Source: Candidatus Aminicenantota bacterium
Lineage (GTDB): Bacteria; Acidobacteriota; Aminicenantia; Aminicenantales; Aminicenantaceae
NCBI GenBank assembly: GCA_030614645.1
Contig: JAUWTR010000051.1
Coordinates: forward strand, 1-8,036
Direction: 5' to 3'
Length of the DNA: 8,036 bases
This document shows, one piece after another, positions 1-5,379 of this stretch. Made by a program: the position numbers and the translations under genes. The notes below the pieces were generated by a model. It was not told where the DNA came from and did not search any database. It saw nothing but the letters and a program-made list of their open reading frames with translations. Positions within the stretch are counted from its first letter, which is position 1. Each line of letters starts with the position of its first letter.

Positions 1-2
1 AC

Positions 3-419
3 TATACAGAAGTAGCCGAGAATCTGCCCGAAGATACAGTGATTCTCACAGCCGGCTGTGCGAAATACCGTTACAACAAACTTAATCTCGGCGACATTGG
101 CGGCATTCCCCGCGTGCTTGATGCGGGCCAGTGCAACGATTCATATTCTCTTGTGGTCATTGCCTTGAAACTGAAAGAAGTCTTCGGGCTTGATGACATC
201 AACAAGCTGCCCATCTCATACGACATCGCTTGGTACGAGCAAAAGGCGGTTGCAGTCCTGCTAGCCCTTCTCTTCCTCGGTGTCCAGGGCATCCGCTTAG
301 GACCCACCTTGCCAGCTTTGCTTTCCCCAACTGTGATCAATGTCCTGGTGGAAAAATTCGATATCAAACCCATCGGCACAGTTCGGGACGATATCGAGGC
401 CATGCTGGCCGGCAGGTAA
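3..419 (+). CDS. hcp: Hydroxylamine reductase / hybrid-cluster protein (Hcp), C-terminal part (5' end outside window)
   Basis: This is the last 138 residues of an approximately 550-residue cytoplasmic iron-sulfur protein that carries a [4Fe-2S-2O] hybrid cluster. Hcp reduces hydroxylamine to ammonia in vitro and is linked to nitric oxide reduction and nitrosative-stress defence in anaerobes. The frame is open from base 3, so the GTG at 39 is an internal codon and not a start. Visible cluster ligands are Cys19 (TAGCAKY), Cys44 (AGQCNDSY) and Glu79 (WYEQKA) of the fragment. Their spacings of 25 and 35 residues equal those of Cys434, Cys459 and Glu494 in the Desulfovibrio enzyme, and Lys81 matches its Lys496. 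The highly conserved blocks [16 protein letters not shown] and [16 protein letters not shown] are intact. GC is about 52%, above most of the window. The gene ends in TAA with no clear terminator, and nothing ties it functionally to the LPS genes downstream. Family assignment is very secure. Confidence 0.96.
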   Translation, partial: YTEVAENLPEDTVILTAGCAKYRYNKLNLGDIGGIPRVLDAGQCNDSYSLVVIALKLKEVFGLDDINKLPISYDIAWYEQKAVAVLLALLFLGVQGIRLGPTLPALLSPTVINVLVEKFDIKPIGTVRDDIEAMLAGR

Positions 420-556
420 CACCATTCAACCTGGATTATTCACGAGTCGAGGTTACTGCAGATGCGAGGCACATGGTATGAAGCTGTGGTCCTTCACCGC
501 GAATGCCCTGTAACGAAGCAGATGCGGTGAGATCGGCTCGCTCGGAGAGTAAAAAA
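420..556. other. GC-rich intergenic stretch after hcp with a direct repeat and a hairpin
   Basis: No gene is supportable here. Composition stays at about 50-58% GC to roughly base 545 and then drops abruptly to an A-rich run. The 9-mer GCAGATGCG occurs twice in direct orientation (459-467 and 518-526). GTTAC (453-457) and GTAAC (510-514) are inverted to each other, and TCACCGC (494-500) pairs perfectly with GCGGTGA (524-530). No T tract follows the hairpin, so it is not a standard terminator for hcp. The stretch could be a structured RNA, the remains of a dispersed repeat, or decayed sequence. Confidence 0.4.
494..530. repeat. Inverted repeat, 7-bp perfect stem
   Basis: TCACCGC at 494-500 is the exact reverse complement of GCGGTGA at 524-530, with 23 bases between them. 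The loop can add a small CTG/CAG pairing. No U-rich tail follows on the plus strand, so rho-independent termination is unlikely. The role is unknown. Confidence 0.4.
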
Positions 557-676
557 ATGGAGATTAAAATTAAAAATAAAAACAAGAAAAAAGTTACAAT
601 AATCATTCTTGAAAAAATCTTGCATATCATTGAAAAGAAAATAATAATAATAACATCGCCATTTTTTTATGAATAG
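557..676 (+). CDS. Possible small ORF (39 codons), lysine/isoleucine-rich
   Basis: An ATG at 557 opens a 39-codon frame ending in TAG at 674-676, and the preferred ATG of the PHP gene lies 13 bases further on. A GGAGAG Shine-Dalgarno-like sequence (544-549) sits 7 bases ahead of the ATG, which is a better ribosome-binding site than the PHP gene itself has. The peptide starts MEIKIKNKNKKKV, continues with an IIILEKILHII-like segment and a run of isoleucines, and ends SPFFYE. This fits either a short basic amphipathic peptide or a chance product of A-rich DNA. If translated, it would bring ribosomes to the start of the PHP gene and could act as a coupling leader peptide. I do not recognise a family, and low complexity makes a false ORF quite possible. 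Confidence 0.27.
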   Translation: MEIKIKNKNKKKVTIIILEKILHIIEKKIIIITSPFFYE

Positions 677-689
677 GTCAGGCTGCATA

Positions 690-1829
690 ATGAGTATAAA
701 AAAAAAAAGAAAGATTTTCTATTTTCTTCTGGGTTTGATTATTGTTTATATCCTCTGGTTCAGCTTTCACCTCATCCGCTTTAAATCTTATATACCTGAC
801 TCAAAAGTCAGTTCATTTTATGAGATCGTAGGTACTTATCATATCCACTCTACACTTTCAGATGGCAAAAAAGAGCCTGATAAAATCGCTCATATCGCAG
901 CTCGGTCCGGACTTGATTTTATCATCCTCACCGACCATGGAGAGCCAAACTTCGCCTCCCTGAAAACCAAAGGCTGGAAAGAGGGGCTGCTTATGCTCTC
1001 TGGTACAGAGATGTCTGTAAACCGGGGCCACCTGGTAGGGCTCGGTTTTAAAACCCCATCTCAAAGATTCTCTAAAAATGCTGAAAGAGCATCTCATCAA
1101 GTAAATGCTCTGAATGGTTTTACAATCATCGCCCACCCTTACTCAAAGACCAGCTGGTCCTGGGGACAATATGCCGGTTACTCCGGTATAGAAATTATCA
1201 ATGCAGACTCAATGTTACAAAAGAATATCCTCCCTGCACTGCTTTTTCTCCCTGCCCTCTTTATAAAACCGGAACTTCCCCTGTTAAAGATGCTTGACCG
1301 GCCGGGGAAAAACCTCAGAAAATGGGATATATTAAATCGCTCATACAAGATTTTTGGATATTTCAGCACAGATGCCCATCTGCTGTACAAACCTTTGTTT
1401 TCCTTTCTCCGGCTGCATGTGCTTCTCAATAAACCGCTCGCGTCAGATTTTAAGGTTGCCGAAAATCAAGTATATTCCGCCCTGAAACAAGGACGATTTT
1501 TCAATGCTGTTGATGCTGCTGCTTATGCCACAGGATTTAGATTTTGGGGAAAAAGCGGCAGTACAAAGATCCCCATGGGCACTTCTATTCAATTCGATTC
1601 ACCGGTTACTCTTAATATCCAGCTCCCTTCAGGACTGAAGCAAAAAGCATACATTATTTGTAATGGGAAATCACTTCCCCTTCCTTCCGGGAATACAGCA
1701 GTCTATGAAGCTACCCAGCCGGGAGTCTACAGAGTTGAAGTCTTCCTGAAAGAGAGGACCCCATTGCACCGGAATTGTCCCTGGATTATTTCAAACCCGA
1801 TTTTTTTAAGGGAGGAAAACTATGAGTAA
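690..1829 (+). CDS. Membrane-anchored PHP-domain metallohydrolase
   Basis: This 379-residue protein has a lysine-rich N-terminus, one hydrophobic segment (about residues 9-29) and then a PHP (polymerase and histidinol phosphatase) domain. The topology suggests an inner-membrane anchor with the catalytic domain outside the cytoplasm. The metal-binding set looks complete: HIH (His51, His53), TDHGE (Asp82, His83), GTEMS (Glu107), GHLVGLG (His114), AHPYS (His149) and STDAH (Asp228, His230). Roughly residues 285-370 look like a beta-rich C-terminal domain. It most resembles the CehA/McbA-like branch of PHP hydrolases, whose natural substrates are mostly unknown; a phosphoester or other hydrolysable bond is likely. 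I prefer the ATG at 690, which has AGGTCAGG 7 bases upstream; the in-frame ATG at 669 adds 7 residues and has no Shine-Dalgarno. The end overlaps the heptose kinase gene by 8 bases, so the two are almost certainly co-transcribed, hinting at an envelope-sugar role. An A11 run lies at codons 3-7. Confidence 0.85.
   Translation: MSIKKKRKIFYFLLGLIIVYILWFSFHLIRFKSYIPDSKVSSFYEIVGTYHIHSTLSDGKKEPDKIAHIAARSGLDFIILTDHGEPNFASLKTKGWKEGLLMLSGTEMSVNRGHLVGLGFKTPSQRFSKNAERASHQVNALNGFTIIAHPYSKTSWSWGQYAGYSGIEIINADSMLQKNILPALLFLPALFIKPELPLLKMLDRPGKNLRKWDILNRSYKIFGYFSTDAHLLYKPLFSFLRLHVLLNKPLASDFKVAENQVYSALKQGRFFNAVDAAAYATGFRFWGKSGSTKIPMGTSIQFDSPVTLNIQLPSGLKQKAYIICNGKSLPLPSGNTAVYEATQPGVYRVEVFLKERTPLHRNCPWIISNPIFLREENYE
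1811..1815 (+). promoter_or_regulatory. Strong ribosome-binding site for the heptose kinase gene
   Basis: GGAGG lies 6 bases before the ATG at 1822 and inside the last codons of the PHP gene. It fixes the kinase start and explains how the 8-base gene overlap can be translated efficiently. Confidence 0.75.
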
Positions 1830-2799
1830 GATCAACCTTATCCGGACAAAGAAAATCCTCAATAAATTCAAAACACTGAAAGTACTTATCTTGGGCGACA
1901 TTATGCTTGATAAATACCTTTGGGGCCAGGTAGACCGCATTTCACCTGAAGCACCCGTTCCTGTAGTAGATGTTAAAAAAGACACATCCTGTCTGGGAGG
2001 AGCAGGAAATGTCTGTCATAATCTGGAAAGCCTGGATGCCTCTCCGGTCTTAATCGGCGTTGTCGGCAACGATGCTGCCGGTGAATGGATAAAAAACAAC
2101 ATCCCGGATAGCAGCGGCATTTTTACAGTAAAAAACCGGCCTACATCTATAAAAACCAGGGTCATCGCCCATCAGCAGCAAGTTGTAAGAGTCGATCAGG
2201 AATCTACGCATCCTCTCCCCCGTAAAATAAGGGAGGAGATTATTTTATTCATACAGCAGGAAAAATTCGATGGCCTCATCATCTCGGATTATAAAAAAGG
2301 CATGATCAGTCAATCTTTGATGAAAAAAATCCTACCTTACCTGGATAAAAAAAATATCCCTGTGTTTGCAGACCCGAAGGTTAAAAACATCTCCCTTTTA
2401 TCCCCAGTAACAATGTTGACACCAAATCACTACGAAGCAGCCCGCATCACACATAAGCCATGTAACACCGATGCTGAAATAGAGAAAGCGGGGGGGAAAA
2501 TATTTTCCCGGGTTTCTACTCAATATCTCATCATCAAACGGGGCCAACAGGGAATGACCTATTTTGCAAAAGATGAGCCCCCCATACACATCCCTACAAT
2601 CGCAAAGGAAGTCTATGACGTAACCGGAGCCGGCGATACTGTTATAGCCACAGCCGGGCTGGCTTTACTGGCAGGGGCTTCGATAAAAGAAGCGGCAGTC
2701 CTCGCCAACACCGCAGCCAGTATTGTAATAGGTAAAATCGGTACTGCTACTTTATCGCTAGAGGAGCTGCTCGTAGGAGTAGAAAAGAATAACTCGTAG
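1822..2799 (+). CDS. rfaE1: D-glycero-beta-D-manno-heptose-7-phosphate kinase (RfaE1 / HldA type)
   Basis: This cytoplasmic PfkB/ribokinase-family enzyme uses ATP to phosphorylate D-glycero-beta-D-manno-heptose 7-phosphate to the 1,7-bisphosphate, an early step toward ADP-heptose for the LPS inner core. It has 325 residues. Near the N-terminus are the sugar-binding blocks LGDIMLDKYLWGQVDRISPEA (about 24-44, with the RfaE-typical RISPEAPVPVV) and GGAGNV (59-64). The middle contains ISDYKKG and LTPNHYEA. The ATP/anion-hole signature DVTGAGDT ends near residue 273 with catalytic Asp272, followed by the family-typical GKIGTATLSLEEL. The protein stops where bifunctional HldE (about 477 residues in E. 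coli) would continue into the nucleotidyltransferase domain, so a separate adenylyltransferase (RfaE2/HldC) must be encoded elsewhere if the pathway is complete. It is translationally coupled to the PHP gene and convergent with the outer-membrane barrel gene. Confidence 0.93.
   Translation: MSKINLIRTKKILNKFKTLKVLILGDIMLDKYLWGQVDRISPEAPVPVVDVKKDTSCLGGAGNVCHNLESLDASPVLIGVVGNDAAGEWIKNNIPDSSGIFTVKNRPTSIKTRVIAHQQQVVRVDQESTHPLPRKIREEIILFIQQEKFDGLIISDYKKGMISQSLMKKILPYLDKKNIPVFADPKVKNISLLSPVTMLTPNHYEAARITHKPCNTDAEIEKAGGKIFSRVSTQYLIIKRGQQGMTYFAKDEPPIHIPTIAKEVYDVTGAGDTVIATAGLALLAGASIKEAAVLANTAASIVIGKIGTATLSLEELLVGVEKNNS
2494..2509. repeat. 16-bp perfect palindrome inside the kinase gene
   Basis: GGGAAAATATTTTCCC is its own exact reverse complement. 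It is preceded by four more G, giving a G7 tract at 2490-2496. It encodes part of the segment around GGKIFSR in the kinase and may be only a codon coincidence. Confidence 0.6.
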
Positions 2800-2826
2800 A
2801 ATAAACCAGCTATTTTTTTTCTACGA
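2794..2826. terminator. Inverted repeat at the convergent gene junction; possible bidirectional terminator
   Basis: TCGTAGA (2794-2800) and TCTACGA (2820-2826) are perfect inverted copies separated by 19 bases. Each arm contains the TAG stop of one of the two convergent genes. A T8 tract (2813-2820) lies mostly in the loop and not after the stem in the plus direction. In the minus direction the stem is followed by a moderately T-rich stretch (GTTATTCTTTTCT). Position argues for termination, but the form is not canonical. Confidence 0.4.
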
Positions 2827-3417
2827 CCTGATCCCCACCATGATTACTATTGTGTCGGTATGCATTACAAGCCCTTTAACATCCATTGATAAATTTCTAT
2901 CCCCAAGATGCCACCTTGCTTCAATAAAAAAGAATAAATTTTCTTCAAGCTTAAACTGGTAACCACCCCCGAATATATAGCCAAAATCACTTTTGTCAGT
3001 CAAATCTCTCATGTCGATCGCTTCTTCTCCTTTGACTTTATTCGTATGAGAAAGAATATAAGAAGTCTCTATTCCTGCAACTATATAAGGCGAATTGTCA
3101 TATAAAAACTGGTATCTTAGCAAAACCGGAATGCTAATTACATTTAAACTATACTTCGATTTTAAATAGGGAGGATCATGAGATACAGCTTTACTGCCTT
3201 TCTTCATAAAAAAAAAGTCAAATTCTAGCAAAAGATTTTGAGTGATTTTTTTTTCAAACCCAAGGCCTCCTAAAAATCCTATTTTATAGCTACTTTGAAA
3301 ACTGTTTAAATGGTGGTTCTTGAATTTAGCAAGATCAAATCCCCCCATAACTTTAAAATCAGCATAAAGAGGAGAAATCATCACAAAAATTAAAATAAGA
3401 TTAATAACTCTTTTCAT
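2821..3417 (-). CDS. Small outer-membrane beta-barrel protein, function unknown
   Basis: This 198-residue exported protein has a clear signal peptide: basic MKR, a hydrophobic stretch, then a likely signal peptidase I site after Ala19 (PLYA/DF). The mature part alternates aromatic and glycine-rich amphipathic strands, for example GFLGGLGFEKKI, LLLEFDFFFMKKG, VISIPVLLRYQF, YIVAGIETSY, FGYIFGGGYQF and FFFIEARWHLG. This is the pattern of 8-strand OmpW/OmpX-sized or PorT-like outer-membrane barrels. It ends TIVIMVGIRS and lacks the usual C-terminal aromatic residue. Its start lies inside the end of the upstream SDR gene (17-base overlap), with GGAG sequences just ahead of the ATG, so it is the last gene of the lptD-SDR run. 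GC is about 33%, lower than its neighbours. Expected location is the outer membrane. The context suggests an envelope role, but no specific function can be read from the sequence. Confidence 0.8.
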   Translation of the reverse strand: MKRVINLILIFVMISPLYADFKVMGGFDLAKFKNHHLNSFQSSYKIGFLGGLGFEKKITQNLLLEFDFFFMKKGSKAVSHDPPYLKSKYSLNVISIPVLLRYQFLYDNSPYIVAGIETSYILSHTNKVKGEEAIDMRDLTDKSDFGYIFGGGYQFKLEENLFFFIEARWHLGDRNLSMDVKGLVMHTDTIVIMVGIRS

Positions 3418-4357
3418 TTCTCCAATACTCCAACAAATCCTCTAATGTCTGCCTTAGAGAAATCTCAGGCTTCCAGCCTGTTTCTTTTCGGATTTTACTG
3501 TTATTGCCCCTTAAACAGGGTATGTCTTTTTGGCGCAACTTCTGCGAATCAACCTGGACCTTAATGGGGCAGGAGGAAAAAGACAGCAGCATATCAAGAA
3601 TCTTCTGAAGGGAAACAGCCTTCCCTGAAGCAACATTATAGACCTCTCCCTTCCGGCCCTTTTCTAATAGCTGCACATACGCTTTAACCACATCTCTTAC
3701 ATCAGAAAAATCTCTTTTAACTTCAATATTCCCCACTTGCATCACGGGTTCTTTAAACCTTTCTTCTATCTTTACAATCTGATACGCCCAATCAGAGCAG
3801 ACAAAAGCAGGGCTCTGCCCTGGGCCTGTATGGGGGAAAGAGCGTGCAATAACAATTTGAAGCCCTTCAACATCTACATAAAACCTGCTGAGCAGTTCCC
3901 CGGCTATCTTAGAATATGCATACGGGCTGAGGGCCTTAGTGTCATCATCTTCGCAAAGCGCCCTATCATCTATGGATGCATCCCCATAGACATCAGAGGA
4001 ACTTACAAAAAGCACCCTGGCCTTCGGGATATATTTCCGTAAAGCTTCAAATACATGCTGTGTTCCCAGGATATTTGTCTCAATAGTTTCTGTACGTTTT
4101 TCCCAGGAACGGCCTACGTTTGAAACCGCAGCCAGATGGAAAACTCTATCCGGACGTGTCTCTTTAATAAACTCAGTGATATCGCCCTCCCGCCGAATAT
4201 CCAGATAGCGGATATCATTCCTGCATTTAAGGCCTAAAGGTTTAGGCTTATGGGGAAATGATGTGCCGTATATCTCATTTTCAGGAAAATCCAACAAGCG
4301 GGCTAGAGTACTACCGACAAATCCGTTAGCCCCGCTTATAAATATTTTCCGCTTCAA
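3401..4357 (-). CDS. NAD(P)-dependent SDR epimerase/dehydratase, GDP-4-dehydro-6-deoxymannose reductase-like
   Basis: This cytoplasmic extended short-chain dehydrogenase has 318 residues. It has a Rossmann GANGFVG motif (residues 9-15), an FHLAAVS block, SSSDVYG (119-125, the catalytic Ser/Thr region) and Tyr146-x3-Lys150 in LSPYAYSK. The substrate-side blocks ARSFPHTGPGQSPAF and VGNIEVKRDFSDVRDVV are typical of Rmd-type enzymes, which reduce GDP-4-dehydro-6-deoxy-D-mannose with NAD(P)H to GDP-D-rhamnose or a related 6-deoxyhexose. I chose the TTG at 4357 as start: it overlaps the upstream stop as TTGA, has GGAGAG 7 bases upstream, and gives the normal N-terminus MKRKIFISGANG. A TTG at 4372 would add five residues but lacks a Shine-Dalgarno. 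It is probably a tandem paralog of the upstream gene and coupled to it. The exact reaction (reductase, epimerase or dehydratase) cannot be fixed from motifs. Confidence 0.82.
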   Translation of the reverse strand: MKRKIFISGANGFVGSTLARLLDFPENEIYGTSFPHKPKPLGLKCRNDIRYLDIRREGDITEFIKETRPDRVFHLAAVSNVGRSWEKRTETIETNILGTQHVFEALRKYIPKARVLFVSSSDVYGDASIDDRALCEDDDTKALSPYAYSKIAGELLSRFYVDVEGLQIVIARSFPHTGPGQSPAFVCSDWAYQIVKIEERFKEPVMQVGNIEVKRDFSDVRDVVKAYVQLLEKGRKGEVYNVASGKAVSLQKILDMLLSFSSCPIKVQVDSQKLRQKDIPCLRGNNSKIRKETGWKPEISLRQTLEDLLEYWRNEKSY

Positions 4358-5310
4358 ATCCGCTCTCTCCAAAAATCAAGAAGATCTTTCAGGGACTGTT
4401 TAAATTCTATCTTAGGCTCCCAACCTGTAAGCTGCCTGAATTTTGTGCTGTCAGATAGTAAAATCTGGACATCAGAAGGCCGCAGTCTTTTAGGGTCAAC
4501 TTTAACTTCAACCTCAGCACGGCTTAAGGAAAGCAGCATATCCAGCATCTCTTTCATCGCATAAGCTTTTCCAGTCCCAATGTTATAAACATCTCCTGCC
4601 TCTCCTTTCTCAAGACTCAACCAGTATGCTCTTACTGTGTCACGAACATCAGTAAAATCCCTTTTTGCTTCAAGGTTTCCTACATACATCACTGGTTCAC
4701 GTTTCTCTTTTTCTATCTCAACGATCTGTTTTGCAAAATTAGAGCAGATAAAAACATCCCCCCGCCGCGGCCCTGTATGGTTGAATCCACGCGTTCTTAT
4801 AACATGCATTCCATAACTTTTATAATACTGATAGCCCAGCATGTCCTGCCCTACTTTACTTACAGCATAAGGGCTCAAGGGACGCAGGGGATTGGTCTCT
4901 TTCATAGGAACTTCGTCAGGATGGACTAAGCCATATTCCTCGCTTGAACCTGCAATCTGTATTCTTGGTTTAAGACCCAAATCCAAAACCGCTTCAAATA
5001 GATTGATCTGCCCGATACTGTTTATGGCAAACGTCTCTGCTGGACAGACCCAGGAGGCAGGCACAAAACTCTGGGCAGCAAGATGGAATATCCGGTCAGG
5101 CTTTATCTCTGCAAGTGCCTTTTTAAGTGAGACGATATCTTTTAAATCCGCTTCAACCAGGTTGACTTTATCTTTAATATGGAGCACATTTTCCATCCGG
5201 CTCCTCCAGCGCATAATTCCCGACACCTGTACTTCAGGATATTCTGCCAAAATATAATCCGCCAGATGACTTCCCGCAAAACCTGTAATGCCTGTAATAA
5301 GTACTCTCAT
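4354..5310 (-). CDS. GDP-mannose 4,6-dehydratase / GDP-6-deoxyhexose reductase family SDR enzyme
   Basis: This extended SDR has 318 residues, the same length as its downstream neighbour. Motifs are GITGFAG (7-13, nucleotide binding), FHLAAQSFVPASW, GSSEEYG (121-127), LSPYAVSK with Tyr148 and Lys152, RGFNHTGPRRGDVF and VGNLEAKRDFTDVRDTVRAYW. Glu124 aligns with the catalytic glutamate of GDP-mannose 4,6-dehydratases, with Ser122 in place of the usual Thr. However, the classical Gmd signature GxTGQDG is absent, and GSSEEYG also occurs in Aneurinibacillus-type Rmd. It is plausibly the dehydratase step converting GDP-mannose to GDP-4-dehydro-6-deoxymannose ahead of the next gene's reductase, but it may itself be a reductase. 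The ATG at 5310 is preferred over the in-frame ATG at 5340: it has AGGAGG 4 bases upstream, starts MRVLITG as the family does, and the predicted promoter puts transcription initiation downstream of 5340. Confidence 0.85.
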   Translation of the reverse strand: MRVLITGITGFAGSHLADYILAEYPEVQVSGIMRWRSRMENVLHIKDKVNLVEADLKDIVSLKKALAEIKPDRIFHLAAQSFVPASWVCPAETFAINSIGQINLFEAVLDLGLKPRIQIAGSSEEYGLVHPDEVPMKETNPLRPLSPYAVSKVGQDMLGYQYYKSYGMHVIRTRGFNHTGPRRGDVFICSNFAKQIVEIEKEKREPVMYVGNLEAKRDFTDVRDTVRAYWLSLEKGEAGDVYNIGTGKAYAMKEMLDMLLSLSRAEVEVKVDPKRLRPSDVQILLSDSTKFRQLTGWEPKIEFKQSLKDLLDFWRERI

Positions 5311-5312
5311 GT

Positions 5313-5320
5313 CTCCTCCT
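5313..5320 (-). promoter_or_regulatory. Strong Shine-Dalgarno deciding the start of the first SDR gene
   Basis: On the minus strand AGGAGGAG precedes the ATG at 5310, with AGGAGG ending 4 bases before it. It is the clearest ribosome-binding site in the window and rules in favour of this start over the ATG at 5340. Confidence 0.8.
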
Positions 5321-5338
5321 AATACTGGGCTGAAATTC

Positions 5339-5367
5339 ATTTTACTAAATATAAATCAACTAGACAA
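5339..5367 (-). promoter_or_regulatory. Predicted sigma70-type promoter for the SDR pair
   Basis: On the minus strand TTGTCT (5367-5362, 4 of 6 to the -35 consensus) is followed after exactly 17 bases by TAAAAT (5344-5339, 5 of 6 to the -10). Transcription would begin near 5331, giving a leader of about 20 bases that contains the strong Shine-Dalgarno. It lies in the 69-base gap between the lptD stop and the SDR start, so the three downstream genes could be expressed independently of lptD. Confidence 0.5.
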
Positions 5368-5379
5368 TGAATAGCTCGT

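Noticed and set aside
71..403. 110-codon open frame on the minus strand
   Set aside because: It lies entirely antisense to the unmistakable Hcp sequence and its translation has no family-like features.
39..419. GTG at 39 as the start of a complete small protein
   Set aside because: The same frame is open to base 3 and the upstream residues continue the Hcp family sequence, so this is an internal codon of a truncated gene.
620..648. Possible promoter TTGCAT-17-AATAAT ahead of the PHP gene
   Set aside because: The -35 matches only 3 of 6, and in such A/T-rich sequence similar matches are expected by chance.
436..688. Two overlapping minus-strand frames with hydrophobic phenylalanine-rich stretches
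   Set aside because: They arise from reading the A-rich leader in reverse. Neither has a ribosome-binding site, and the repetitive Phe/Leu content is a composition effect.
669..689. ATG at 669 as start of the PHP gene
   Set aside because: It is preceded only by a T run with no Shine-Dalgarno. The ATG at 690 has AGGTCAGG upstream and gives a normal basic N-terminus before the membrane segment.
3737..4042. 101-codon plus-strand frame
   Set aside because: It is antisense to the SDR gene, whose motifs are clear. The frame has no signal or ribosome-binding site.
4892..5257. 121-codon plus-strand frame
   Set aside because: It is antisense to the upstream SDR gene and has no recognisable domain.
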